Notes: a model not told the origin generated them from the sequence alone. Positions 1 to 11,261 are shown, numbered from the stretch's first letter. The stretch: DNA of 64,000 nt from Salminus brasiliensis (GCF_030463535.1 NC_132891.1:4810318-4874317), one strand, 5' to 3'. Translations and numbers: made by a program.

Positions 1-1204
1 ACAAATTGGGACGCATCCATACTCTATACCTTACAGTATTAGTGTGCAGTACGCAATTGGGACGCACCCATAGTCTATATCTTATATAATTAGTGTGTAG
101 TACTCAATTGGGACGCACCTATAGTCTATACCTTATAGTAATAGTGTGTAGTACTCAATTCGGAGGCACCCATATTCTTTACCTTATAGTAAAAGTGTGT
201 AGTGCTCAACTGGGACGCACCCATAGTCTCTACCTTACAGTATTAGTGTGTAGTCAATTGGGACGCACCCATAGTCTATACCTTGTAGTATTAGTGTGTA
301 GTGCTCAATTGGGACGCACCCATAGTCTCTACCTTATAGTAATAGTGTGTAGTACTTAATTCGGAGGCACCCATATTCTTTACCTTATAGTAATAGTGTG
401 TAGCACACAATTGGGACACACCCATAGTATATACCTTATAGTAATAGTGTGTAGCACCCAATTGGGGCGCACACATAGTCTATACCTTATAGTATTAGTG
501 TGTAGTGCTCAACTGGGACGCACCCATAGTCTCTACCTTATAGTAATAGGGTGTAGTACTGAACTGGGATGCACCCATAGTCTATACCTTATAGTAATAG
601 TGTGCAGTACGAAATTGGGACACACCCATACTCTATACCTTGTAGTATTAGTGTGTAGTGCTCAATTGGGACACACCCATAGTCTCTACCTTATAGTAAT
701 AGTGTGTAGTACTTAATTCGGAGGCACCCATATTCTTTACCTTATAGTAATAGTGTGTAGCACACAATTGGGACACACCCATAGTCTATACCTTATAGTA
801 ATAGTGTGTAGCACCCAATTGGGGCGCACACATAGTCTATACCTTATAGTATTAGTGTGTAGTGCTCAACTGGGACGCACCCATAGTCTATACCTTATAG
901 TAATAGAGTGTAGTACTGAACTGGGATGCACCCATAGTCTATACCTTATAGTAATAGTGTGCAGTACGAAATTGGGACACACCCATACTCTATACCTTAT
1001 AGTAATAGTGTGTAGTGCTCAATTGGGACGCACCCATACTCTATACCTTATAGTAATAGTGTGTAGTGCTCAACTGGGACGCACCCATACTCTATACCTT
1101 ATAGTAATAGTGTGTAGTGCTCAATTGGGATGCACCCATAGTCTTTACTTTATAGTAATAGTGTGTAGTACTCAATTGGGACACACCCATAGTCTATACC
1201 TTAC
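1..1204. repeat. 51-bp satellite/minisatellite array, about 23 copies
   Basis: Head-to-tail copies of a 51-bp unit containing the phrases CCATAGTCTATACCTTATAG and GTGTGTAGTGCTCAATTGGG. Because 51 is divisible by 3, long open frames with a 17-residue period run through it on both strands; they are a by-product of the period, not genes. A variant monomer with TTCGGAGGCACCCATATTC starts at 361 and again at 718, exactly 357 bp (7 x 51) apart, and the monomers between also match, so part of the array is ordered in 7-mers. One monomer near 252 lacks 3 bp. The array is cut by the left window edge and on the right by a Tc1 element. Confidence 0.95.
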
Positions 1205-2335
1205 ACACTGTGTGCAGAATTATTAGGCAAATGAGTATTTTGATCACATCATCCATTTTATACATGTTGTCCTACCCCAAGCTCTATAGGCTTGAAAGCC
1301 AACTACCAATCAAGTAAATCAGGTGATGTGCATCTCTGTAATGAGAAGGGGTGTGGTCTAATGACATCAATGACATATATATAAGGTGTGCTTAATTATT
1401 AGGCAACTTCCTTTCCTTTGGCAAAATGGGTCAGAAGAGAGATTTGACGGACTCTGAAAAGTCAAAAATTGTGAGATGTCTTGCAGAGGGATGCAGCAGT
1501 CTTAAAACTGCCAAACTTTTGAAGCGTGATCACCGATCAATCAAGCGTTTCATGGCAAATAGCCAACAGGGTCGCAAGAAACGTGTTGGAGAAAAAAAGG
1601 TGCAAAATAACTGCCCATGAATTGAGGAAAATCAAGCGTGAAGCTGCCAAGATGCCGTTTGCCACCAGTTTTGCCATATTTCAGAGCTGCAACGTTACTG
1701 GAGTATCAAAAAGCACAAGGTGTGCGATACTCAGGGACATGGCCAAGGTAAGGAAAGCTGAAAAACGACCACCTTTGAACAAGAAACATAAGATAAAACG
1801 TCAGACTGGGCCAAGAAATATCTTAAGACTGATTTAAGGTTTTATGGACTGATGAAATGCGAGTGACTCTTGATGGGGCAGATGGATGGGCCCGAGGCTG
1901 GATCAGTAAAGGGCAGAGAGCTCCACTCCGGCTCAGACGCCAGCAAGGTGGAGGTGGGGTACTGGTATGGGCTGGTATCATCAAAGATGAACTTGTGGGA
2001 CCTTTTCGGGTTGAGGATGGAGTAAAGCTCAACTCCCAGACCTACTGCAAGTTTCTGGAAGACACCTTCTTCAAGCAGTGGTACAGAAAGAAGTCGGTAT
2101 CGTCCAAGAAAACCATGATTTTCATGCAGGACAATGCTCCATCAGATGCATCCAAATACTCCACAGCGTGGCTGGCCAGTAAGGGTCTAAAAGAAGAAAA
2201 AATTATGACATGGCCCCCTTGTTCACCTGATCTGAACCCCATAGAGAACCTGTGGTCCCTCATGAAATGTGAGATCTACAGGGAGGGAAAACAGTACACC
2301 TCTCTGAACTTGCCTAATAATTCAGACTGCGTCAC
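1203..2335 (+). mobile_element. Tc1/mariner transposon remnant (37-residue D-E spacing)
   Basis: The ends carry an inverted 14-bp match: GAATTATTAGGCAA at 1217-1230 and its complement at 2310-2323. A second direct copy of the end motif (ATTATTAGGCAA, 1395-1406) lies inside the left end, an IR/DR arrangement seen in some Tc1 elements. The left end sits at a TA of the satellite, as expected of TA-targeting Tc1/mariner elements. The right end beyond the 14-bp core no longer mirrors the left end, and no satellite continues on the right, so the 3' side is rearranged. The interior is a frameshifted transposase gene. Confidence 0.85.
1426..2305 (+). pseudogene. Tc1/mariner transposase, frameshifted and 3'-deleted
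   Basis: The start at 1426 follows the inner terminal repeat and begins MGQKRDLTDSEKSK, a helix-turn-helix-type N-terminus. The frame shifts near the A-run at 1589-1596 and again before 1850. The catalytic part is then open: WTDEM (first Asp codon 1851-1853), MQDNAPS (second Asp 2130-2132) and SPDLNPIENLW (Glu 2244-2246). Exactly 37 residues separate the second Asp from the Glu, unlike the 34 of canonical Tc1. Coding similarity stops at about 2305, where it joins the 3' inverted repeat, so the C-terminal part seems deleted (inference). The downstream open frame to 2534 only reads through the next repeat. Inactive. Confidence 0.85.
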
Positions 2336-2368
2336 ACAACTTACAACACACTGTTCTGTCAACCAAAA

Positions 2369-2890
2369 TACACTACATGGACAAAAGTATTGGGACACCT
2401 GCTCATTCATTGCTTCTTCTGAAATCAAGGGTATTAAAAGAGTTTATCTTGCTTTCGTTGGAGTAACTGTCTCTACTGTCCAGGGAAAAAGGCTTTCTAC
2501 TAGAGTTTGGAGTGGCTTTGCTGTGAGGATTTGATTGCATTTAGCGACAAGAGTGTTAGTCAGGTCAGGATGTTGTAAGCTCACCACCCCACCTCATCCC
2601 TAACTCATCCCAAAAGTGTTGGATGGAGCGCCATCATCCATCATTCCAGAGAACACAGTTCTTCCACTGCTCCACAGCTCAATGCTGGGGGGCTTTATAC
2701 CCCTCTAGCCCCCGCCTGGCATTAGGCAGCATGGTGCCAATTCATCAATGTTTATCTGCTCCAGAGAGTCCTATTCTATTGGTGATGCTTCTCTACATGC
2801 ACTAGACAAGCTGTGTGTGTGTATGTGCATTTGTACATCTGTGCCAGCAATGGGTCCAACTTAAAGCAGCTTCCTTAAGAGGTGGAAGGT
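2369..2890 (+). mobile_element. Tc1/mariner-derived MITE, near full length (family A copy 1)
   Basis: Starts with TACACTACATGGACAAAAGT ATTGGGACACC, the typical 5' end of the commonest repeat family in this window. It continues with the shared interior: GAGGATTTGATTGCATT at about 2525, the CATCATTCCAGAGAACAC segment and the GGCATTAGGCAGCATGG segment at about 2719. The usual 3' terminus (GGGGTGTCCACAAACATTTG) has been lost; only TTAAGAGGTGG remains. It lies directly against the Tc1 element on its left. Non-coding. Confidence 0.85.
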
Positions 2891-3835
2891 ACAAAAACCC
2901 ACCCCAGCAAAGGTGAACCTGTGCAGTCCAGTGCTGAAAAACTATAGTTCATAAAATGAATGAGTAATTGCTCGCAGTGTGAACACCCCATTACGTGTTA
3001 TGACATGCAAAATAATGCTTACCGCAGGCTACGTCTTTGCGTGAGAGCCTAAGTGGACCATCCAAACTGTGCCAGAAACGTCAGTCATGGTATCAGTCAA
3101 GCTGCATCCAAGAGAGCGTAGAGCTTTTGTTCAGTCTGAGCGAAAGCTGAACTGGCAGGTTAAAGGAACCATCTGTCCAAAAATGCTAACATGGCTAATA
3201 ATGAATAAGCTAGCAGCCACAAATTAGCATGGCACAATTTTGACAACTTTCATTCATTAGAAGCACAGCTAGCATGTTTCCCTGAAGGTTCCCTGTAGGA
3301 CACTAGGTGCTGTTATGTAGGGTGGCCATAGTTTAGAGGACACTTGTTGTTGTGAGGGGGAAGGGGGGGGGTTAAATAGGCCTAAGGCGTAGGACTATAG
3401 CAATATAATATAGCAAAAGAAAGTGGGAGGGACTAAGGGTGTCCTCCCTCTTGTTGCAAATACATGAGTCTGCACCCAGGACCAATTCTGGGCTCGTTTG
3501 GGGGAGGGGCTTATTATCACTGCTTTGTTTTCACACAGAATTCAATGTGAGCCGTGGCTCAATTGTACCAAACCTCACTTTTCTGAGCTTATTAAGGAAC
3601 ACCTGCAAACAAGCGTATTTCATAGGAGGTTTTTTAACCCTGCAGGTGATAAATCGAAGCAGTCACATGACAAAATGAACCAATCACGCGACCCCACACA
3701 TGGTGCCTGGAGTGGACAGCATCCACACGTGCAGGACACTGAATCAGCCATTGTGGAGAGAAGTTAAAGCAACACTGTGTAGCATTTTAAACTCAAAATA
3801 GCATTTAATCAGACACAGATGGAATTTGGCCTTCG
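2891..3835. other. gene-free stretch
   Basis: No exon, splice-site pair with coding potential or RNA gene was recognised. A short G-run lies near 3358-3371. Open frames here are short and unrelated to known domains. Confidence 0.5.
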
Positions 3836-4055
3836 CCTTTAACCCATCCATGCAGTGAACACACTCACACACACACTAGTGAAACACACAGTTTTTACAC
3901 ACTGACTATGAGCACACGTTCCCTAAGTGGTGGGCAGCCATTGCTGTAGCGCCCAGGGAGCACAGAGGGTGAAGCGTCTTGCTCAAGGGCCCAACTGCAG
4001 CAGCTTGCCGAGTCTGGGTATCGAACCCACAACCCTGTCCTCAGTAGTCGAGTAT
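3836..4055 (-). mobile_element. tRNA-derived SINE, degenerate (SINE family 1)
   Basis: Read on the minus strand it follows the order of the well-preserved copy at 32515-32804: a box-B-like GTTGTGGGTTCGATACCC, then the GGGCCCTTGAGCAAG segment, the GGCTGCCCACCACTT segment, an (AC/GT)n stretch and the ATGGATGGGTTAAAGG end. The box A end (about 4050) is eroded. Not a tRNA gene. Confidence 0.7.
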
Positions 4056-4079
4056 GGAATGAAGTGGAGAGGATGATTC

Positions 4080-5720
4080 ACTGTGAGAACTGTGTAACGC
4101 TGCGAAACGATGTATTACATCAGTCCACATGCTTCTTTCACTTCCAGTGACAGTATCTCCTAGCTTAGATTAGCTTAGCTTAGCTTAGCTTAGCTCTGGA
4201 AAAAACATGTCCAATAGTGGTGGCTCAAAGCGCGACTTACATTTCCTAACTGTAGGGGGAGCCCAGGAGCAAGAAAAACAATCCATAGTGTTGCTTAAAG
4301 ATAAAGTGCTTAAAGCTGTAAAAATCAGCCCAGTGAATATGAGGTAGAACAAACACTAACGTAAAGCCAATTCCGAAATAAAAACAGGACATGTCCAGGA
4401 AAAAGAGGATGTTATGAGAAGCTGGTGACTTTTTGCAGCCTTCCAGTATCTATTTTTACAGTCTAGCTGTACTGTTCACATCAGTCCACATGCTTATGTC
4501 ACTTTCGGTAACAGGAGCAGGAAATGCCAATTTTCCATAGTGTTGCTTTAAAGCTGTAAAAACACACTGAATCCTGGTCAGACAACTTTTTTTAGATCCT
4601 GAAAACAACATAAAATATGAGAAGCTGTGGCTTCTTGCAGCACAAGAGTATCTATTTCTGCCGTCCAGCTTCATTTATAACGTGGCATTTGGGACCGTGC
4701 AATCTTTGTTGTGGCAGGTAGTTTTAGAAAGGCAAAATGCTGCGTAATACTATCAGCCCACATGCTTCTTTCACTTTTGCTGACAGTGTTTTCTAACTCG
4801 TCCGGAAAAACGTGTCCCTTAGTGGAGGCTCAAACCACAACTTACACTTCCAGACTGCAGGGGGAGCCCAGGAGTAAGGAATTACTATTTTCCATATTGT
4901 TGCTTTAAAGATCAAATGAAGCTTAAAGCTGTAAAATCTAAACATTAATCTGGCGCAATTGTAAAAGCAAATGCTGATCGCAAATTTAACAAATTTCCAA
5001 ATTTACACAATTTTGAATTCATATCTAGACGCGAGATTTTTTGGATCCCGAGAACAAAACCTTTCCAAGAAAACAGGACGTCTGGTCATCCTACATTATG
5101 AGAAGCTGTGGCTTCTTGCAGCACAAGAGTAAGAGGCCTTCCAGTATCTATTTCTACCATCCAGCTTTATTTATAACAAGGCATTTGGGGCTGTGCAAGC
5201 TTTGCCGCAGCAGGTTGTTTTATAAAGGCGTATTGCTGCGTAACACTGTAGACCTCATCAGCCCACATGCTTCTTTTGCTAACAGTGTCTTCCTGCTCAT
5301 CCAGAAAAAGGTGTCCTTTAGTGGAGGCTCAAACCACAACTTACACTTCCAGACTGCAGGGGGAGCCCAGGAGTTAGGATTTGCTATTTTCCATATTGTT
5401 GCTTTAAAGATCAAATGTTTGAAGCTGTAAAATCTGAACACTAATCGGAGGCAATTGTAAAAGCAAATGCTGATTGCAAATTAAGCAAATTCCCAAATTT
5501 ACACAATTTTGAATTCATGGCTAGACGCATTTTTTTGGATCCCGAGAACAAAACCTTTCCAAGAAAACAGGACGTCTGGTCATCCTACATTATGAGAAGC
5601 TGTGGCTTCTTGCAGCACAAGAGTAAGAAGCCTTCCAGTATCTATTTCTACCATCCAGCTTCATTTATAACAAGGCATTTGGGACCGTGCAAGCTTTGCT
5701 GTGGCAGGTAGTTTTCGGCC
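4080..5720 (+). repeat. degenerate tandem array of a roughly 500-bp unit
   Basis: Three to four head-to-tail copies, the last two best preserved: CTTACACTTCCAGACTGCAG occurs at 4841 and 5340 (offset 499) and TTTTGAATTCAT at 5012 and 5508 (offset 496). Other shared markers are GGATCCCGAGAACAAAACC, GAGAAGCTGTGGCTTCTTGC and GGGGGAGCCCAGGAG. Earlier, more diverged copies occupy 4080-4680. A (TTAGC)n microsatellite lies at 4165-4194. Single related copies occur at 54255-54620 and, inverted, at 60265-60565, so the unit is a dispersed repeat that was locally amplified. Confidence 0.85.
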
Positions 5721-6500
5721 CATAGAACAGTGTGCCGCAGAGACTGAATCTGAATGTCAGCATGTTCTGCATTTCCTAGACATTCAAAAATCATAATCTC
5801 AGCTTCTCAGTCCCAGACTGGACATCAGTTTCCATAGCGAGCCAAAGCCAAGGCCAAAAGCTGGCATTACCATGAAATTAGAAATGATACCAATATCCCA
5901 TTAAAGCATGGCAGTGGTCTGGAATCGGACACTCTCTGCACCCGGCTACGTTTTGCCGATGCAAGCAGTGGAGAGGTTTTACAAGCCCGGTGTGTTTATG
6001 GACATGATTCTTTCAGTGCATGTCCTCTCCTAAGGCTGTGTGCTGCTATTCAGAAACACATGAACACAATTACATGAACACAATGCTAACATGAGGGGCT
6101 TTTTCCTATCAGAGCTGTGGAAAACCTCATACACAGCCTTTCATGCAGGACAGAAAAATAGCATATCTGAGAGGGACACCAAACAAAAGAGGGGAGGTTA
6201 TGGACTTGGTGATGCGGTGGACTGGAAGAGTTTGCCTGCGGCTGAGATGGTGTGTATGTGTATGTGTGTGGGTAAGTGTGTCTGTGTGTGTGTGTGTGTG
6301 TTTGGGGAGGGGGGAGTTATGGGTAGGCTGGTCAGGCTGGAGGTAATGTGCTTTCAACCTCATTAAAGGTCCGGCAAGCAGGAACAAAAGCTGCTCGGGT
6401 TCAGATGGTTCCAGGGCTGCACGATAAAGGCTTACATCCTAATTGCAATTATTTTGCTCAAAGATAAAATCACTAATATTTAAGAGCTAATCAGAGGTTA
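5721..6500. other. gene-free stretch with GT microsatellite
   Basis: An interrupted (GT)n tract occupies about 6251-6303 and causes open frames on both strands. No exon was recognised. Confidence 0.5.
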
Positions 6501-6630
6501 ATTATTAGTGAATCCTTTGAACTTAACAGTTATTATTCAGCAATAAATCCTAATACAGACACTATTGTGGATTGTGAGTATTGCTTGTGGAGTCCCACAG
6601 GGCTCTATTTTAGGGCCTATGACATGGACG
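6500..6630 (+). mobile_element. LINE reverse-transcriptase fragment
   Basis: The frame around 6590-6625 reads [12 protein letters not shown], the conserved GVPQGS motif of non-LTR retrotransposon reverse transcriptases. Upstream of it is the phrase TTATTATTCAGCAATAAATCC, which recurs in diverged form near 23200. No longer open reading frame remains. Confidence 0.7.
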
Positions 6631-6738
6631 GTACACACAGGGTCTAAAGGGGTGAAATACTACTTTTTATCACCGATATTCAGGTAATATTCAGTACTTT
6701 ATCATTTTTAAATACGTAGAAAATATCAGGACTCTGAG

Positions 6739-6925
6739 GATAAAGCCTCATATCTGAGAGCATTGAGTTGGGGGAATGATCTTAGGGGTGTTTTCCACTG
6801 GTTTCAGGCTCATTTAGTCGACCGGCTCATCCAAGTTTGCTTGCTTTCCCTTTTAATCGAGCTTAGCATGTCACTAAACTCTCAGCTACAGTAGGCTTGT
6901 TTTTTTCCCCACCTGTTTTCATGCT
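6739..6925. repeat. local direct duplication, left copy
   Basis: About 185 bp closely match 8468-8653 in the same orientation (shared GTTTGCTTGCTTTCCCTTTT and CTCAGCTACAGTAGGCTTG). No coding content and no terminal inverted repeats were seen. Confidence 0.8.
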
Positions 6926-7039
6926 CCGCCCACAAAGGCATTCTATGGTAGCGACTGTTGTTGGGTTGAAGAAGCTTGACTACAAATGCACTCAACTGAA
7001 TGCTAAATTGTAGCTGTAATATGAGCTGTTTTTGAGTAG

Positions 7040-7434
7040 TATTGGGGCATCTGCCCAAAAGTATTGGGACACCTGCTCAATTATTCCAAAAAAGCAGTTT
7101 ATGGCACAGCATGGCTGTGAAGATTTGATTGCATTCAGAGACAAGAGTGTTAGTGAGGTCAGGATGTTGGATGATTGCCACACCACTCAGCTCCACCTTC
7201 CATTGCTCCACTGCTCCACAGCTCAATGCTGGGGGCTTTATACCCCTCTAGTACACGCCTGACATTAGGCAGCATGGTGCCGATAGAGTCCTATCCTATT
7301 TTACGTTTCTACAGAAACTAGGCAAGCTGTGTATGTGTGGCATTTGCACATCTTAGTCAGCCATGGGTGCAACTTAAAGTAGCTGAATGCCTTCATTAGA
7401 AGGGGTGTCCACAAACATTTGGACATACGATGTA
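7040..7434 (+). mobile_element. Tc1/mariner-derived MITE, internally deleted (family A copy 2)
   Basis: Both ends are recognisable: AAAAGTATTGGGACACCTGC at 7057 and AGAAGGGGTGTCCACAAACA followed by TTTGGACATACGATGTA at 7434. The interior keeps the GATTTGATTGCATTCAG and GCATTAGGCAGCATGGTGCC blocks but lacks part of the middle. Confidence 0.85.
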
Positions 7435-8467
7435 CCTACACAATGGGTACACAACAGTGCAATCCAAGTAATCCAACCTTTCACAACAGCAGCCATAAAG
7501 GAGCACATATGGCTGACATGTAGAGTGTCTCTGTACAGGCTTATCAACCGAGTAGGCCGAAAACCACACTCTCCATTAAACCGCGATTCATTCTGCAGCC
7601 TTAAATGGCACATGGTAATAAAGCAGGAGGTCTGTGAGGGAAGTGTAGAGCCGACTGCCTTTCTCCCCCTCACCCCACCCCCCACCTCAGATATCAAGCG
7701 CCATTTAAAAGCCTCCTCCCTTCCCCTCCTGCCTTCTGAGAGCTAATCGCTCGGCTTGCTAGCTGCACGGAGAGAGATAAAACAGCCTTGAGCCACTCTT
7801 CTTTTAATCCCGCAGTCCAGAGGCTCGTCGTCGAAGCAGGCTGATGGACTCATAGTAACCCCCCACCGAGAGAACAAGTACACAGTGGCTGCATAGGGAA
7901 GGCTTCGGCTTAGACAATAAAGTGTGACCACAGAGCAGCTTCAGTAGAAAGCACGGCATAAGAGAGAGTTTAGGAAAGGCCTCGCTGTTGAGGGCTAATT
8001 AACATATATAGAGGGTATGCATGGCTATCACATTCCCACTGGAAAACGCCCCTTTTAGTCGGACAGAGTGGCAAAACATTCAACATGCAACATGGCTGCA
8101 TTTATTAGGGAAAACGGCCAGACCAATGCTAATGCTAATGGTTAAAGTTAAAAGCAGCTAGACTTGTTAGCGATCCATCCACATTACCAAAGAACCAACG
8201 CTCCATTGACAGTGATGTGTAGCCAGGATCGTCCAGCTAACGAAGGCTCAAATTTGCCTGACTGCACGTTTGATATGGTGTATGTTCTAAGCGTAAGTGC
8301 CGATGGAATGAACCGCCCATCGATTCGTAACATTCACATTACTCACAACACCAAGCAGCAAGATTCTAGCTAGCATATTGGCCAGCTGAAACTAGCTATG
8401 GCTATAAGCTAGTGTAAGGAGGATCGATGTAAGAACTCCACAGTCAGAACGACGAACATCGACGGCA
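7435..8467. other. gene-free stretch
   Basis: Mostly unique-looking sequence. No exon, RNA gene or repeat family was recognised. Confidence 0.45.
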
Positions 8468-8653
8468 TCGAAAGCCTCATATCTGAGAGCACAGAGTCGT
8501 GAGTGAATGGCCTTAAGGGTGTTTTCCACTGTTTTCAGGCTCATTTAGTCGGCCGACTCATCCAGGTTTGCTTGCTTTCCCTTTTAATCAAGCTTAGCAT
8601 GTCACTGAACTCTCAGCTACAGTAGGCTTGTTTTTTCCCACCTGTTTTCAGAG
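8468..8653. repeat. local direct duplication, right copy
   Basis: Second copy of the 6739-6925 segment, 1.73 kb downstream in the same orientation, diverged by scattered substitutions and small indels. Confidence 0.8.
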
Positions 8654-8929
8654 CGTGACTTCCCCACTCAGTGAGCTTCCACACGTTTCAGTGCCTGGAT
8701 TTCAGCAGTCTATACAAAAGGGAGCTCTGAACTCCTGCTGAATCTGTTTGCACAGTCAGTTGCACAGCAATCGACACTGAACGCAAATGCTGCCAATCAG
8801 TCTGCCACTCAGTGGACGTGGCCGCAGTGACTCCCGCCATCTGTGACTTCATGCGCATACCCATTAAGTCATAACCCTTCAATTAGACATATATTCTAAC
8901 AGATGTATTATACGTTCATATTAGTCTAA

Positions 8930-9050
8930 ACCTCATGATTATTGGACCAATAGAAATGCTCCTAAATGACTTGGGGGACAAATATTTTGCACTGATTTCC
9001 ATTAAGAGGAAAAAAGGTTTTCCTCTTTTCCTGTGAAGCTGCAGTAGTTG
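8930..9050. repeat. dispersed repeat with CAATAGAAATGCTCC core
   Basis: The core GACCAATAGAAATGCTCC and the following TTTCCATT...GTTTT stretch recur at 54740-54840 and, more diverged, at 58550-58680. No termini could be defined. Confidence 0.5.
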
Positions 9051-9186
9051 TGACACCTCCTATCCCCCCGGACACATCTTATCCCCCCGACTGTTCCATT
9101 GGTTAATTTTCCATATTCACGCAGCTGTCGTACTTATATGCCAGATTAAAATTTATCGTAAGATATTTACTGATCATTGATGAGAA

Positions 9187-9275
9187 GTTAATACCTGGAT
9201 AATTGTCTTGCCTTGGATAATTTCCCCACTGTGGGACTAATAAAGGACTATCTTATCTTATCTTATCTTATAAAG
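9187..9275 (+). mobile_element. non-LTR retrotransposon 3' tail with (TATCT)n
   Basis: The phrase CCCACTGTGGGACTAATAAA followed by GGACTATCTTATCTTATCTTATC is the common 3' end of fish LINEs or their SINEs, finishing in a short simple repeat. An inverted relative is at 42738-42805. Confidence 0.65.
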
Positions 9276-9897
9276 CGTCGCTGTTTAACTTCATTTATTA
9301 AATCTGAATCACATATAAGCTTATATGTTATTAGCAACATATAATATTGGCATATAAAGCTGATACCAACAGATAAAGCTAGCTATCGTGCACTTGCTAT
9401 CCGCTATTGAGTTCCCTAGTTCCCTTAGCACGTTAGCTTGCTAATAAATACTAGCAACAGTTATCTACATCCTATCCCCCCGACACATCATCTCTCCTGA
9501 CTGTTCCATTGGGTGGAATTGTCCACGTGATTAATTGCCCCATTCACGATTTAAATTATATTGGAAATAATATTATAAAATATTTTCTCGGCAGTGTTGT
9601 TGTTTCCTTTTTATCAAATGGAAACCTTATATTACCAAATTCAATTGATCTGTTTGTAAAATACAGCATGAAATATGTCCTAGTAAGCAGCTGCTTTGGG
9701 TCATTGCTCACTGTATTGGGTCCTGAATGGTCCTTCTGTAAGACGACGTCAGATTCAGAGGGATAGGATGTGTCGTGACAACGTTATAGAGATCTGAGGT
9801 TTTTACGTAACAGTGATGACAGTGTTTGTACACCTGCTAATACAGTTCTTCTTATTAACCAAGGGTCTGGGAAGCCTTAACACTAGGCCTTACCCAA
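9276..9897. other. gene-free stretch
   Basis: Contains a short second copy (about 9470-9530) of the CCTATCCCCCCG...GACTGTTCCATTGG segment found at 9059-9105. No coding feature was seen. Confidence 0.4.
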
Positions 9898-10000
9898 ACA
9901 TTGCTGTCAGGATTTGATGGCATTATGATCAGTTCTGGTCAAAGTTGGTACTAGATGGAGCTCCATCATCCCTCCACAGCCGGTTTTATACAGGCACTGG
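9898..10000 (+). mobile_element. MITE fragment (family A)
   Basis: A short piece with CATTGCTGTCAGGATTTGATGG and ATGGAGCTCCATCATCC, matching the interior of the family A MITE. Termini are absent. Confidence 0.5.
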
Positions 10001-10149
10001 CTTTGGTGACCTTATGCTGCATTCAACTCCATGTCGTTGTTTCGTGATATTCTACGGATCTCTATAGTTAGTGGGAGGCTCAAGCACCCGAACGGAGTGA
10101 AGTTGTATTTACTGGTTTGTACAACTGGTCAATACAACCATCTGATGAG

Positions 10150-10380
10150 AGTTCTTAAATCAATCTTCCTTACACTAGCTAATAGTCGCCTCTCCTTCAG
10201 TTCATTGGGCAGCTAGCATTTCTACTCTTACAGACACCTTCTCAAACGTGCAGTCAGGCAAATGGACTGGTTTGTTGCTGTCAAAACGCGGCAATGTTAA
10301 CTCCGGTAGCTGTAGCTAGAGAACTACATTTCCCACAATGCTGCGATCGCTTCAGCATGCAGTTTTCCAAGGCTGCAGGG
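10150..10380. repeat. local direct duplication, left copy
   Basis: Matches 10858-11166 in the same orientation: shared ATCTTCCTTACACTAG, TTCAGTTCATTGGGCAGCTAG and GAACTACATTTCCCACAATG. The right copy has about 85 bp extra between these blocks. Confidence 0.8.
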
Positions 10381-10404
10381 ACGCATAGGGACAACATTTT
10401 AAGG

Positions 10405-10520
10405 TAAGGTGCACGGATTTGTCACTGTACAGTGTACAGTGTACAGTGTCCAGTGTCCTCACACAGTGTGTGTTCACTACCAGATTAGGGGCAGTGAGTA
10501 CACACACACACACACACACA
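10405..10520 (-). mobile_element. SINE family 1 tail fragment
   Basis: Keeps only the 3' part of the SINE (GGTGCACGGATTTGTCACTG, then CAGTGTA units and a CA repeat). The CAGTGTA unit is repeated four times, more than in the other copies. Confidence 0.6.
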
Positions 10521-10857
10521 ACTCCAGTATTTACACACTATTTACACACAATACCAGTATTTACTGGTATGTACAACTATTAAATACAACCATCTGATGA
10601 GCGCTTGAACGCAGCACTGGGCCTGGTATCACACCTGAAACATAACCATGCTCCTAAAAGGCTGTACCCACTAAAGCACACTCAATTGTACGTTTGGCCC
10701 CAAGTGTTTTGTCTACAACAAGCAGTATTGCGACCGACCGCGATGACGATCACATTTCCAGAAGTAGGTTGCCTGAAGACTTGACTTGATTTTTAGCTGA
10801 AAGGGTAAAAAGTGCTGATTACGGTGAGATTAACAGGGGTCATTGTTCTGAAGGTGG

Positions 10858-11166
10858 AGTTCTTAAATCGATCTTCCTTACACTAGCCAATAGTCGCTCA
10901 TCCTTCAGTTCATTGGGCAGCTAGCCTCAGCTGGCTAATATGCGAGCTAGAATCTTGATGCTTGGTGTTGGAAGTAATGTGAATGTTACGAACAGATGTT
11001 ACGGTTCATTCGCTCCTTCTCAAACGTACAGTCAGGCAAATGGGCTGACTTGTTGCCGTCACAACGCGGCAATGCTAACTCCGGTAGCTGTAGCTAGCGA
11101 ACTACATTTCCCACAATGCTGCATCACTGAGCGCTTCGGCATGCATGCAGTTGACTTTTCCAAGTC
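10858..11166. repeat. local direct duplication, right copy
   Basis: Second copy of the 10150-10380 segment, about 0.7 kb downstream. Confidence 0.8.
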
Positions 11167-11261
11167 GTCTTTGCGATTGAATATGGCTAAGTGAACATGG
11201 CTGTGTTTTGGTAGCATGGCTACGTCTCAGGTGCGATACCAGCTTACCTTAGACTCATGTG

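Noticed and set aside
93-1226. Long open frames with 17-residue repeats in the left array
   Set aside because: The 51-bp period is a multiple of three and keeps frames open on both strands; no start context, splice signals or known domain.
1857-2534. Intact transposase gene
   Set aside because: The N-terminal part is frameshifted relative to the catalytic part, and the frame beyond about 2305 reads through the 3' repeat and an adjacent MITE.
6091-6387. Short open frames over the GT microsatellite
   Set aside because: Caused by the two-base repeat; residues are low-complexity VCVC or THTH runs.
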